DNA of 64,000 bases from Aphis gossypii (lineage: Eukaryota; Arthropoda; Insecta; Hemiptera; Aphididae): positions 15,911,260-15,975,259 of the forward strand of contig NC_065530.1 of the NCBI RefSeq assembly GCF_020184175.1. Direction: 5' to 3'. The notes below the pieces were generated by a model. The model did no database searches. It had not been told where the DNA came from and saw only the letters and a program-made list of their open reading frames with translations. A program made the position numbers and the translations under genes. Below are positions 39,301-55,400 of this stretch, one piece after another. Within the stretch, counting starts at the first letter, position 1. Each line of letters begins with the position of its first letter.

Positions 39301-42300
39301 GACGATTTCCCTAGGGGTAGGATAATATATGTATATATGTATATATATGTGTGTGTGTATGCACGTATATAACAAGGTTCTATTGTCCTGGAAATTTGTC
39401 ACCACTGCCATCGCCAATTGCGATAGTAAATAAAAACCCCCATTGGGTTAATGATCCGACGACCCTTTGCGACGAGGAGATGATGGAGACTTGTGCGAAA
39501 ACATTCCGAGCACGAAATTCTCTTCTCTTCTCCGACGACCTATCTGGATGAGTCACAGGGATCCACCTTCAAAGGCTTGTGCAAATAGTATATATACGGG
39601 GCAAATGCAACGTATTCATTTGCTTTTGAGCACACACACATATTCGTATACCACGTACACACTGTGAATCATCCAAAACGTTAGGGTCGTAGCGCGCGCG
39701 AAATCTCATCAACTCACCCACCGCGCACTCTCCTCCGACCTTTATTCCCCTATACCTCTCTACATATACTGATTCTACTGTGGCACACTCAGTGTACGTG
39801 TCTATGGCGATTCGTCTTGATCGGATTTCGTCAAGCCCGACCCACCGAAATTGTTGCGAACGCTAAATTTACATAATGCCCGTAGAGAAAAGAGAGACAG
39901 AGTGGAAGAGAGTGAAAGAGAGCGAGCGAGTCACCGCCAGAGAATAAATTACATGAAATCGTGGGATATATAGTATAGTACTATGTCGAAGGCGGTGGCG
40001 GCGGAAAACGGTCAAAATAAACATTGTAACTATGTTTTGGCTTAACTTCAAAAAGATACGGAGAGATGCGAGGCAACCGGTAAACATCGACTTGCAAAAA
40101 ATATACACAAGAATAAAAAAGGAAACTGTAAGTCTTACAGATTTTCCGATGTCATTCTCAGCCGTCGATTAATGCAAACGCGTCAAGTAAATATTTTTTT
40201 ATGTTAATTACTGACTTAATTTTCTTTGGAATACATTATTGTGTATAATGTAGAGGATAATAAGAACGAGCAACGCCGACAACGAATACGAAATGGGAAA
40301 GTGCGGTCTCATTGTTTTATGTATTTAACCGTAAATAAATTTGAATAATTTTTTAAGCCATAAAATGTTTTTTAAAAATATGAATGCGGAATGAGAACAA
40401 AAATTTATCAGATTTCACACTTACGGGGTACAATGGGCACAATTGGAAATTATAACAACAATAAGAATGAGAAGTAAAGCAAAAGTCGAGAAAATTCAGA
40501 GGGAAAAAAATTCTCAAAGGTCAACTGCTGGGTGAAACGATTAATGCGTGCATCCTTATTTCGAGAGGACTGCATACGATTTTGAAATGAAACGATGAAT
40601 TTTACCCCGATTCACGAGACTGTAATAGTGTAATATAATAACACATAACATTATTAAACGCATTCTATACAACAATGGACTTGGGTGATGCATGTCTCTG
40701 TGTATTATATATTATATTATTATATACACTGACAGTGTAACTCAGCGGCGTACTAGCAACGCGTATACAATTATACCCTTGGGAGAGGAGAAAGCGCGTT
40801 TTCCGGCGTCATTAACACGCCGAAAACCATTTTTCGAACGGAGTGCTTAATGAGCCCAGAAATCTTCCACATAATTCGGTACGTCATTACGGAGCGCGTT
40901 TCGTATATAGTATAATATATATATATATATATATAAAAAAAAACTATATATGTGAATTATAATAATAAGATATATGTGTATAGGGAAAAAAACGTAAAAA
41001 AGACGACGGAACATACAGCGACGACGACGACGACGACTTTGTGGTATTCATCATCAGGGAGGAAATACGTGGGGAGGAATATTTTATATATAAATATATA
41101 TATATGTAATATAATACCGTATACACAACCCACCGCAACAGATGACCGGTCGCAAAGAGATGGAAGTTATTTTTTTTTCCAAGACTCACCGTCATAGCAT
41201 TCGAATAAAAAAGTTAAGCGCGCGCGCTCACACACAGGACATGCACACACACAGTACACACTCGCGCGGCGCGCATATAACTATAATGTGTATTTAATTG
41301 CCCACCGCTGCCGCGCACGTTATTAAAGTGCCATTAATGGGGCGAACCGAGACAACACGCTGCTGCAGTGCGGCTACCTCCTTTTTTTTTTTTATAGAGG
41401 TACGCGCGGCGTATTGCATACTTGTATTATTATTATTATTATTATTATCATCATCATACATAATATATATTTTTTTTTACCGTGGAAAAGGAATCCGGAG
41501 AATATATAACCAAGCGTCCTCGATTTGTAAACGTCATTCGGGATAATTACATTAACAACCGGTAGATTCAATTCTAATAAGAGTTAGAGGTATACATATT
41601 AAATAATATATTTATACATAATAATATGCATAATAATAGTATATATATATATGTGTGTGTATCTACGGGATGACGGTATGTATAGACGGAGACGATGCTG
41701 TAAGGGTTTACACACATATATACCTACCTACCTATCTATATTCTATATATATAATATTATTATTATACATTATTGGTGGTCGTTCGCATGCCGCCAGTTG
41801 TAGCGCGCGCGTGTGTGTGCGTGAGTATACAAAGAAAGAAAACATACGAAGAGGTAATGGCGGAAGCAGAAAAGCAGCGGCTACTTGTCGCATTATGCAA
41901 ATGTCCACGTCAAAAGATTGCGGTCCACGCCGCTGCCGGTGCCGCCAGTGTATGGTTTTCAAAAGGTGACGCGGTAAAATGTAATTTATTCTTTTGGACC
42001 CAACGTGTAGATATGTCATTGGATTTAAATATGTATACGCACACAACCGCATACGTACGTACACGTACTTCGATGAATGTGCTCTGCGCGCTGTCGTTTT
42101 GCCATTCAATCCCGTTATTCGTATTTCTATTTGATATTTTATTTTTTTATTTTGTCAACCTAGCTCTGTCCAGTATCGAGTATACATGTACGTATAAACG
42201 GCTCGCACACGACCGTCAAATCAACCTTAGTGGAACATGGGAAATTCAAAGTTCAAAACTATCACGAATAAATACATATATATATGTATATTATAATAAT

Positions 42301-43372
42301 AATAATAATAAAAAAAAAAAAAACATAGCACGCAGACGGCCTTACATTATATTATAATGCGTATTGTATACAGTAATATTATATAGGTAGGTACGCACAA
42401 ACCGTCACCGTCGTCGTAGAAACGTCGTGTTCTGCGTAGATTATGTCTAAAACTAAATGAAAAATAAAAACTTTGTACGTGTATTATAGTTATATGCACT
42501 TCAATCGAGATCTAGATGACCGATAAAAATCATATACATATACCGCCGCATTTAATGAACGGTTCTTATGTAATACGCGTTATCGTTGCATACCTGTATA
42601 TAGGTATAATATGTTACAGACAATATAATACATGTATAATACTCTAGGTATAGGTATTATAATTTATAAGCGAAGGAAGTATACCCTACAATCTCTGTGC
42701 TATATTTTATACAGCGTTAACGATTAATGCGGAAAAATAGATTCGAAAAATTGTGGAGATAAAAAATTACGGGAATTAATACTAATGCATCGCACCATAA
42801 TATATACGTATACCAGATACCTGTATATTATTATCTATAATAATATAATATATTGAACGTTAATAATTCGGATTATTCATGTTATAGTACATCATATTAT
42901 ACAGCGATAGTTACATAAAAGTCATATTATATAGATCAGGTCAGCAGACGAAGCCCGTCAACGGCGTTACTCGTTATTTGATAGGTACACATAAAAAAAA
43001 TATATATAGTACATAATAGAACAACCGTGTACTCTTTAATGGCAGGACGGAAATATTTTGTCGGGTTGCGCGGAAAAGAGCATTTCGATGTCAATTCGGG
43101 GGGTGCGCGTTTTCCAGTTCAAAGAATATATAATATAGACACGATGACGGTCTTTACAATAACGCAATATACGCATGGTATATAACAATACAATATAATA
43201 TAATAATATATATACAAGTGCGGTGCGCTCGTGAAATTTCCATTTATTGATTTGTTCGCAGAAGTGAAGAAAAAAGAAAATTAATTAAAACCAACCCCGT
43301 TTTCGATTTAAATTCAAATTCGCCGCATGTTTTATTCACGGGAAAACGACAACGATTATAACAACCACGAGC

Positions 43373-43421
<49 letters not shown>

Positions 43422-46400
43422 TAAAATATTCTCTCGGAAATATTATTATTTAGGCGATGGGGTTGGCAATGAATGCACGAATGCGCGTGAAGATCACTGA
43501 ACACACACACCATTCACATTACTATTGGTAATGTCCAACATGCTATAAAATAATTATTACACGATAAGACGAAATAATTCTATTTATTTACGACGACCAG
43601 GCCAAAAGATTTAAAGGAGGGCATAATAACAATGAACACATCTTTAAGACTCGTCGCGATGGTGAATCGTCCCGGGTAAAATGAGAGTTTTTCGTGAAAT
43701 TCTATACAACGTTTCACGAATAATGCAATTTCGCATCACGGCAGCAGCACATTCCGGATCATTAAACGAAGGGGAGAAAAAAAACGGAGATCGCGCTTTA
43801 CACTGCAGCAGCACCACCCGCGGGACCAGTTGACTGATGACCAGCAATATATCCGAAATAATACGAGTAAATAACTCTTTGACGATGGCTGTGGAAATCC
43901 ACAGGGTTTGGGGGTCTGTACAGAGGTGTTTCGCTCATTAGCTACGAAAAACCAGTACGCCGCCACTGCGCGGAGCGACAATGACAAAAGACGAAGGAAA
44001 AAACCAAGTATAAAATGATTAAATTATGAAAATTAAAGACCTCTGAACTGATATTTAAAAGAATGTTCTTGACGAGTAAACGACGACGGCAGGGAGAAGA
44101 TCGACCGCACACCACCGTCGACCGCTGCTGAGAAGTTTCCCCGCGCTGTATATACGAACGCCAGTATAAGTTTGTTACTGCGGCCAACCCGATTAATTAT
44201 TGTTCAAAAGTTTTGGCTCTACTGCCGCGTATATATATATATATATGTAATAATGTTCTCTTCTCTCTTCGTGGAAACTATAGTACATACATATATATAC
44301 AGCTTTACCGTTGCAGCTATATAGTAATCCGAAACTCATGGGCCAAGCATGGGTCAGCGAGCTTTCGTCCGATCCTTATATTTATGACCCCTGTTTTTTT
44401 CATCCATTCCCAACCCCTTCAATCTCTTCCATTTTATCAGTTTTTCTTTTTGTCCACAACAATCACGTAAACCCGGCGAAACGAACGACGATTTTTCACG
44501 TACAAAGCGTTTTTACTTGAAATGTCACGCGAGACGTGAGACGTCGCCGAGGTAGCTGCTTAATAGTCGTGCTCGTATTGAAATTCAGCTGCAAAATACA
44601 ACCGGTGGCTGAAATATTTTCCACATCGAGTTCAAAAATAGTTTATATTATTTATACAAACATGCAGATTTGTACATGTATCAACTTCCTTTCAAACTAT
44701 AAAACCGAATACATAATCATGTAGAGAGAACTGATGTTTTGTCGGATACCAGCGGTTTCGCGTCAAACGTCGTTTCGTGTATTGTATAATATGAATACGT
44801 GATGTATTTTGTACACAATAATTTGGGCTAAAACACCGTACGCTCTCGGTGTGTCATGTTGTACATCAAAAGTTTAGTTATAATCAACTGCAAAAGTTAT
44901 TTCAGAATACATATGCCTAGACAAAAGTACAAGTGCGCGAGAGCAGAAGACGAACTTTTGCTTGTCTAATTAATATAATATAGTTTAGTTATTCGATATA
45001 TGACTAAATATTATACTGATATAATATATTACATTTACATATTTATACAATCTCACAATCATACTCGTACGTACGTCAAAGTCGAAAAATTATCATATTC
45101 GTATAATATTCAAATTTTATTATTATCATCAATCGAATTACTTTCAACTGCACGTTTACTATAATGTTTTAGGGTAAGTTGATTAATTCACAAATAATAT
45201 TACCTATAAACGTTTATAGTAGGTATACACAAGTGCATATGTAATAACATAATATATTATTATATTATGTATAAGTATATTTGGAAATTTGTAACGAAAT
45301 AATAAAATAGTTTGTCTCGGTAACGCCGTTATACGTCATTATACTACATCACACAATATACTTTCGCATGTAGAACTCTGGCGAACGCGAAAATGAATTT
45401 TAAACGTTGAAATGTTGATACGGGCAATATGTTAACTTCTATAATATATGTATTATGTATGTACATAGTAGGGCCAGAAATTATTGTGCGTTCAAAAACG
45501 GACACACACCAGACGGTATGCAGATTGAACTATACTTATGTATGCTCTATCGTATATGCACATATTACAAATTGTGTCATCCTTACATACACACACCCAC
45601 GACTCACTGTTGGATACCCACCATCTTGAGACGTGAAATTCGCATGTAAATATAGTTATATAGCTGACATGTGTAAATATATTCATGTATTCATCAACGC
45701 ATAACACGTGTGTACAGGCAGCAATATACGTTTATCAGCCGTCAAGAATTTACGACTTCCTAGTCCGTGAATTTATTTCGTCTACGACGAACACTATACC
45801 TCCTTCAGCTATAATAATACGAATTTAACGATATTTGCATGCACGCTGTTCGTCGACGAAGTGCCGCAACGCAGGTGGGTACAAGGAGAAATAAGACTCT
45901 AAATTACACCGCGTTTTATCTATATAATATGACGTATAAATGCATATTACACCATAACAATACAATATATTGTGCGTAAGGCGCTGAATATTCGTATAAC
46001 ATATAATATAGAAATATATTTTTTTTACCTTTTTCACCCGTAAGTTTTCTCTACGCGTTTAGCACACAGCGTGGAGCTAGTCAGTGGGGTATATAATATA
46101 GTATGTATAATATATATACGTGCGTGTACTGCAATATACTCTGTGGTTTATATTATCATGTATTATCGGAAGCAGCGGAGGAGGCGCATCGTTATATCGG
46201 TGGTCGGTCGTAAAAGTTGACCGACGCGGCGGCGGTGGCGTACGTCATAAATATTGTGGCCAGCCATAAAAACTTGGGCGAATTCGATATTATATGTACG
46301 TACGAGCAGAGGTTTAATTTCCCTTATACATATACCCAACGCGTTATTATTAATGAACTCCCTCGGGGGTACGCACGCACACACATACACGTAGACACGT

Positions 46401-49400
46401 ATATATATATATACATTACACATTGCTGCAATAGAACGACGATCAAAGGAAAACGTCGATGACGACGAAAACACGTACGTAGCACACACATACAGGCGAG
46501 TATATTATATACTTAGTTTTCTCTAGTACGGGGAAAAAAATATCGACGTGTAATCCTTTGGGGATAGGTTGGATGCAGTAGATACTACCGCCTATAGCCA
46601 CGTTGAATTATTATTATTTTACGATATATATATACTATATAGGCACAGTGTACAATGTGAAATCCGGCGAATCCGGTCGTCGCGTGACGGTTTATCGTTT
46701 TGCCGGAAAATTGACAAGTGGCAGTGGCGGCGACGAAAATTTCGTCTCTGCTTGTTAGTTGTATTATTGCACGTACACTTCATGTATATATATATATATA
46801 TATAGGTACATACGAATACACACCACAGGTATACGCCCAGCTTAGGATATCCGCGCAGAAAAGTACCATCGCTTGCACCCTTGTCAACAATCATGACGAC
46901 TGCTGACACGAACAGGCTCGTTAATTTTGGATTTGCGTGCGCACACTCGATTTGTACTCATTTCGCCATCACCGTATATAATATACATAAATATATATTT
47001 AGTACGTTATACTGTATAAGTTATCGTGTATAATATATATGCATGACTGCGGTATATCACGTTAATAAATCTGCGGAATTAACGAGCCGACGATTTCGTT
47101 CCAATATATATTGCATAATACATCATATATATATATACATGTACAATATACATGTTATTATATTAATATTTGCATATAGACACGCACGCGCATCATGTCA
47201 TATGTATAAACGTATAAGAATAGCTGCACGACACCGACAATTTAACATTATAAATAAATATAATATGTGAGATGACATAATATCGCGACGGTTAGCGAAT
47301 AATAATTATGGTTTTGTGCATATTAATATTCCACCGGATTATCGAAAAATGTCATCTCGAGGACGAAATTATCTTGCGATAAACGAAAACAAGATTATCT
47401 TGACATTTTTTTTTTTTTTATCGATTTACTATACTGAACTGCAGAAAATCACTTTATACAGACATCACTGTTGAGACTAATGGAGATCAAAATTTAAACT
47501 GAGATACTAAATAACTAAACCGTACAGATAATAAAATGGTGTACACCGATTTTCACTAAACAAGTCATAGTATCATAGGGTAATTTTGTACTCGTATAAA
47601 GTACGTGTAAAATATAATTTACAGGCGTCAATTAGAAGAAATAACTTAACGTAGGCCGTCATTTATTTTTTTCATCACATTATATAAAATATAATACAGA
47701 GTTCGCGCACGGTATACACACGTTATGGTCACAAATACATATTATAAGTACCTACTTGCGAAAAAAGTTAAAACAAAAAAATTAATAATAAAAACGAGCA
47801 AAACGTACATCACATTTTATACCTACAAGGAAGGAAAAATGATTTCAACGACGCCGGACGAGTGACGACCCGCCGCCGAGCTGTCGATGTTTGCGAGTAT
47901 GATAATAATAATATATTATTATTGCTATAACACAATATTATAATAACGCACGCGCTCCAGTGTATGTGTATAATACACACACAGTATTATTATATATAAG
48001 TGTATCCGTACGCGACCGAATCTTACGGCGGCCATTGTGTTCGCCAATTGTTATAAAAGAAATTTCCGTCGCGTTCTTTTCGTGGGTGATGAGAGACCGC
48101 AGGAGTCATTATAATAATCTGGGCGGCTGCGGTGGTCATTTTTTTCACTTTTCCCAACTCGGCGCGTGTTATTACATCGTCGTCATTGTTATGTCGTGTA
48201 ATCGTCGTCGTCGTCGTCTATCGTCTATTTTTTTTTTCACTCGTCTTCTATGCGACGCATACAATATAACAATGTTATAAAGTACGAGCGCTCAGCACAT
48301 ATTATATACTTTATAACATTATTATAATGGTATACATCTAGTACGCTACACTACACTGTGTACAGTGTATACGGTACCTAATATGGCCCCCTAGATAAAA
48401 TAATAATAATAATAATAACAAACGACTGTACTGACGATGACGATGCGACGATACCTCTCGGGTGTGGCTTGTGAACTCGTCGAAATACGTTTCCAATTGA
48501 AAAGTCACATCGCTCGTCCGACAAAAAGAAATCGTTAATGAAATTAAACGGCCACCGCCGACAAAAATCGTACAAGATACTTTGAAAACGACAATAAAAG
48601 GGGCCACGGGAATGACTAATTTAATACGCACAGAGATAATTGTTTGCGCGTTCTATTTTCACGGTTTTCCTGCACGCACGCCCGCACGTAGTATAATATA
48701 GGTAGGTACTCTGCGCTGCGATAATATATAATAATTCTAAATGACGTGTATCTTCCTAAGGGAGACCGAGGGCAACACAACGACGAAAATGACGATGCCG
48801 ACGACGGCGACGATGACGTCCACCGTACCGTGAAATGATCCAGAAAACCGCAACCTATCCTTTGTCCGTGCTGTTGTAACGACGCGGTGTGCGGCTATGG
48901 CTACGGTTTTTCTATACTTAAATATATACTCTCTGAGATTATTATATTATTCGTCGCCATCGGCCGTACAAAAACCCGCGGCTTGATTTAAAACCCATTT
49001 CGATAACTACCTTGGCGCTAATAACCGGAAACGGTCGAGGAGGTGACGTCCGAGTTTTCTAATTTAACTGATACGTCGCCTCCGGAGTCCGGACTGCCAG
49101 CGCCTTACCAGCGCAACACATTATTATGATTAGCGTGATATACTTACACGTAACATGCGTAGGTATAAAGTATAAACCTAATAATGTGTATATGTATAGT
49201 ATATAATAAATTAATAACGATGCACCTTGCGCGTATGTCATCGCCGCCTTAGTCGACTATCGTTAGCGATGATTTCGTAACAAAAATATTTATAATTTAA
49301 AAACTTTTACGGTGAAAAAAATCAACTGCAGCTGTGTAGACAGCGCGACTAGCTCGGAAGGGAATAAAACGATTATTATGATCCTTTTCCCCTCCGTATA

Positions 49401-52400
49401 CGATAATAATCACGACGAAATTTAACATATAAATGAACGAATTATCATATTTGTCTTTATGTATACATATATATTGACAACGTCGAGTCGACCGTCAATC
49501 AACATTATGATAATGATGATGATTATGATCGTTAACTATAGTAAAGTAAACTAGTAAAATATATATAGCAATAGTAAATAATGTACCTACTCACGAATAA
49601 TAATATTACGAATAAACTGGCAACTGCACTTTATCTTCTGCAAAAAATTGTATATCACATCGTTTATGATTATGATTAATTGTTGTTTATACAAAACATT
49701 AAATTGTTGTTTCGACAGACGAGAAGCTGCCTGTTTTCATAAAAAAATTGTTTGAACTCTGATGTAAAAAAAAATAATAGGTAATATACCTGGGTATACG
49801 TCTTCGACGTAAACATCTATATTCTGTTATTTGTTCTGGAAATGCAAGTGTTTCTAGTCCTAGTCTTATATAGCTAGGTAGCCGTTATACAGACAATCAA
49901 ATTGCTCGGGCGTAAAGGCTGTGCTTGAACGGGATACACGCGTATAGAGTGCGGATGCGGGAATAAATAAAAAAGAACGACGATGGAAAAAAAGGATATA
50001 ATATAAAAATATATAAGAATATATAAAGACGTCCGAGCGCGCGCGATTTGCGTCCTGGGTGTGACCTGAACTTGTAAATTGTAATGGTAATAATTCACCG
50101 GATAATGTTATGTACATGTAAATTCAAAACGAGACTATACACACACACGCGAACGCTCGCGCGATATGTTTACTCCTTTTCCTCTCCGCTCTCTTACACT
50201 ATATTATGTATAGTATATATAATATGCCCCGTCATCAGCAACCCCTTCACCTGTACACACCCGCCGACGCAGTCGCAGTGTGTATTGTTTAAGTATATGT
50301 ATAAATGTTATTCTTTTACTTCTTACACGTATACATTGTTATAGTCTGTAACAAAACCTCGCACCCGATAAACACATAATATAGGTACATGCGGCGGCAG
50401 CGACAATATCGAACGCACAGGGCACAAAAGGAAACACCATCGTATAATGGTTGTGTGTATAATAATATAACGCGCGTGTATGCATATATGAGCGAAAAAA
50501 ACACCGTAGTCGTGTATGCTAATTCCCCAGGCCACGAACGTTATTTCCGTTTTGCCGTCGGCCGGAATGTCAGGCCTGATTTAATTGACCTTTAACAGAG
50601 TGAGCGGTTCGGCGGCGGCGGCGGCGGCGACGACGACCCAATCAATTTTCAAAATGCCACATAGATTATCCTGCAGCTTATATCCTCGCCGCCGTTTCTC
50701 TCTCTCTCTCTCTCACTCATCTTCAGTTATTAAATATACATACATATTTATCAAAACGTATGAGTGTGTGCGCAGCAGTGTGTAGTAGGTGTTTGTGTGC
50801 GGAGTAATGTTTTATCTCGACCAGGCCGCCACCGGTGTCATAGTTTCTCACGGTCCAAATAAATCCTCCAAACAATATTTGCAGCATAATCTCATCTTAA
50901 AAGTGCTGACTAATCTTTCCCGCAACGACAACGGCTTAAAAACTATAATCAGCACAGATGACCGTAAAAACACGTAGACGACGACGCCACGACGGTGTTT
51001 CTGACACAATTTCACAGTTTCACGACATTCTTTCAAACGTTAAAAAAATATTTATTATTACACCCGACTATAATAAGCAATTGTTTTCTTAATATAAAAG
51101 TTTAAATTGAAAAACAAAATTAAATCATAGCAAAATGCGTGAAAATTTTTATCAAGTCGAGTAAATCAATGAAAATACTTAGGTATTTTAGAACGTTGAA
51201 TTGAATTACTGTAGAAATTGGTTATATATGTATATGTATATGTCTATTGTATATTGTATAATGTGTACGTGCAAAATATACGTTCTACAGTACAACTTGT
51301 AATAGTTTAAACGATTAAATTTTATTGAATAATATGAAATTTAAAAAAATTTATTTATTTGCCATACTGAAATAATTAATGTTTTTTTTTTATATTTTCA
51401 GGAATTTAAATTAAATAACACGTGATTTATAGGTACAAAAAAAAAAAAAATGGAATTTTTTTGTGAATAGATCTATATCAAATATGAAATTTTAGTTTAG
51501 ACCAACTCTGATGATAATTAGTTCATTAATAATAATTTTAAAGAATGTAATACTATAATATAATAATATTATATTATACTACCACAAAATGTGATTAGTG
51601 GTATACATTTTGAGGGTTCTATAAATTTACTTTGTTATAGATATAAATAATATATTTTATTAATTATATGAAAAATTAAGGTCCTTATTTTATTTTATTA
51701 AGTATTTTAGTAGGTTATTTATAATTTTTATTTATAGGCTATTCAGAAAAATGCATTTTTTATTTTAGGGTTTAGTATAACAAGTCCGTTGAGCAAAACA
51801 TTATTTCTAAGTATACGTACATAATATGTGTTTATACATATACAATATACATATTACATAAATATATATATATATATATATATAAAATAATAGTATATAT
51901 ATATATAGACTATTCCACCATATAGTAGCTACTAGCTAGTAGGTATACCGTCATACCGATTATTAGGTATGACCAACATTTAAATACTATAAGTTGTACC
52001 TATCTTTCGCGAAAGCAAAGCGAAAGCAGTTCCCGTGGCGCCGTCGATTTTAAACCAAAAAAAAAAGTTGTAGGTACCTATCATCTATATATTTGATTAG
52101 AAATGTATTAACTTTTTCACCTATATTAAGTGTATTATAAGAAATCAAGTATATAACGCAATGGTTTATTTTAATTACTAAAATCCTTTAGGCACATTAT
52201 ACATAAATAATATAGGATGATTTATTCATACGCATTATTATGGCAATATAAATATTTTCTGTAAATTGTATTTAATGAACTTTAGTCTTATCCGGGTAAT
52301 CAGTAAATATAATACACATGGTAACTGGGAAGTTATATTTTGATAACATGATACCTTCGCGGCTTCGCAATAAAGCTACGGGGGGCGGAAACGTGGGTGA

Positions 52401-55400
52401 CTTTAATAGTTTTCAATGAGAAAACAATAAATTTAACGATTACTTGTCCGAAATTAATGGACAATCGCGAACGTTAAACGGTTTTATTGCTAAAATACGA
52501 CCGTTTAATAAATGTCGGACAAATCCCATAAAGTCGACTGTAGTTAAAAACTGTGTTAAATAAATTTAACAAAAAAGAAAAAACAATGTACCTACAGCTA
52601 TATAGGAATTAAGTAACTATTAAAAATAATACCTACTTATCGACTTCTTATAAAAAATTTTCAAACGGAAAATATACTTTGGATACTAATACCTACTATT
52701 TGAATAATTAATTTTAGCTAACATCATAAAATAAACGCGCGTAGGTGATATTATTTGCACATAGATAGGAAGGTATGTATAATATAATGTTGTTTAAATA
52801 GTGTAGCTTAAATCCGAGTACGAGTGGGTATGGACTAAATATAAATACGGTTAATCAATAATAATTTTATGTAAGTGCGTTAAGTCGTCCCTAAAACAAG
52901 TATGAACATAACGAATGCTAGTTTAAAAATATATATAATAATATACGAAGAGAATTTTTCTTAATCATGTGGAAACCACGAGTGTTCTTTATCAACGCGA
53001 TTGGCGTAGTGTTTTATGAGCGTCGGACGCTTTATACCTATTGCAGCAGACCCAGACGAAACATGATGACAACGATTTGTATATTATTATATCTTTAATA
53101 AACTCATACTGTATAATGTATATTATACATTCGACCAGCTATGTTTTATGAGTCTGACGAAATATTATAAAATAATATTAAAAAATTAATGTTTTCACCT
53201 GAAATCCATTACGTGCGGTACTATAACGCAGTGCGGATGACTATCGTGTGAGGCGACGATTTTCATCGAGTTCGTAAAAAACATACAATGCGAATACCCT
53301 ACCTATGGATGGTTACTGGTTAGTAAAATATATAGTACATCGTGTAATTATTATTAACAATACGTGGAACGCATATACAAATTGTACGTTGTACATAATG
53401 TGTACTGATGACGGCGGCGTCGGTGATTATTACTGTATCTATATTATCGTTCTGTCGTCGTGTTATTTAAAATATCGTAATAACTGTCACTGCAGTACAG
53501 CCGAGGTGGTGACTGCGTACGAACTCTGTGGTGCATCTAATAATAATAATGATATATATATATATTATACGATGTACGTTGCACGAGTGTTAGGACACGG
53601 CCAAACGCATTGTAATTGACATTAGAATAAAACGCACATCGGCGTTGACGGTCGTAATTGACGGTTATGTTAATATGTGCTCCGCGGATGTGTACCAATA
53701 AAGGATGCAATTTACTACGCTCGTTTCAGTATGTATACTTGCACGTGCTCGCGCGCTATATTGTTAATCGAAGTAATAATTCGTTATTTGTACACATTGT
53801 ATATAATATTACATAAAATACTCGTATGTACGGCTATTTATAATGATAATAGACACACTGAATAAAATGTACTTACACAGCTTATATGATACGACGACCG
53901 ATATGCAACACTTGGGGAAGCCGGGGAGGCGATAAGCCCGCGTAAAATCAGAACAATATTATGTCGTTTAAAAAAAATAATTTAAATTATTTTCAGTAAC
54001 GCCAACCGAGCATATACCACATAGCAGTCATATAGGTAGTATGATATATGCATGATGTACCATACAAATTGAAGTGACAGTGACACAAATTTGTTTTCAC
54101 CGGACAGCGGCCAATACTTTTATAATTATCAAAATACCAGTGGTTGGGACGCGACTGTTTTTTATTATTTATTTTTTTTATTATTTTGTAACCCTCCAAT
54201 GTTACAGTTATTTCTAAAAATAGTTGTTTGCCATTGCTATTTTTCAAAATTATTGTTTACTACCTAATAATTGTTTAAACGTAAAGAGCTATAATATTAT
54301 ATTCGCAGAATTTTTTTTTAAATGTTCTTGTATCAAAAGCAAATAATCGTGAAATATTATATAATGACTTATCAATATCAATATTAACTATATTGAATTA
54401 TCATGATTCAGAAGTTTATTTATCACAGAATATTTTTTAACTATCATCAAGTAGGCAGCAATAAATTTTACTACGCTAAGCGTGAAGTTTTAACTAATTA
54501 GTGTACTTTAGCACGCCACTACATTGTGTATATACTGTGGCAGAGCTATAAATAAAGTAGCGCACTACAATTAGGGCGCTACTTTCGACTACTGCAAGAT
54601 ATCAACCAAATATTTCTAATCGATATAACTATATGTAATATGTATATTATCCAAGACACATCTACTGAAATCTCTTATTTGTTATTTATCTAATGACTAG
54701 ATTGGACTAAACTTTTTATCTATTTGTGGAATGAAGATATTTTCAAAAAAAGAATTGTATTAACTATAACCGCCACAACCGCAACTAAAAAATTCACGAA
54801 TTTATCGATGTCACAGAAAAGAAAATGGCAACAAGTTTGCTGTTTTCTACTGAGAATCACAACGTATTACTCGGTATACATTTAAAAATGATTGAAGTAG
54901 CAAAATAATAATACATAGGTACGTATTATAATGATAATATATAATATTTAATCCAAATACATTTATATAAATGTTGACATTTTAATATTTATTCAACCCA
55001 AATAGATCGGATCAGGAAAGAGATGCACCACTTATGCATTGCATTAATTTCTTTAATATATTTGTACTTAACTGCGATATAATAATAGTGTTGTTAGATG
55101 CGTATAGTAAATTACAAAAATGATGGTATATATTATATTTATATATCCATATATATTTTTTTTTTTGGCAAAATATCTATAATATTTGCCCGAAGCACCG
55201 AAATATTGAGGTTTTTTGGAGCTGAGTTGGGTAGTATCTGGTATATATAATCCATAATATTATCTATTATCCGCGATCGTATTATTGATGCATTATCGTA
55301 AAAAATTTACATTTGAAAACAAAAAGATTTATTGGTTTTAGAAGGCAGCAGGGGTTTCGTTGCTCGAGGTTTTATTTTTTTTCTACGACGGTGAAATAGT

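Noticed and set aside
41773..42357. Plus-strand open frame of 194 codons in the long Eph intron
   Set aside because: Low-complexity and repeat-driven at its end (poly-Asn/Lys from an AAT and A tract), and no family motif or splice context.
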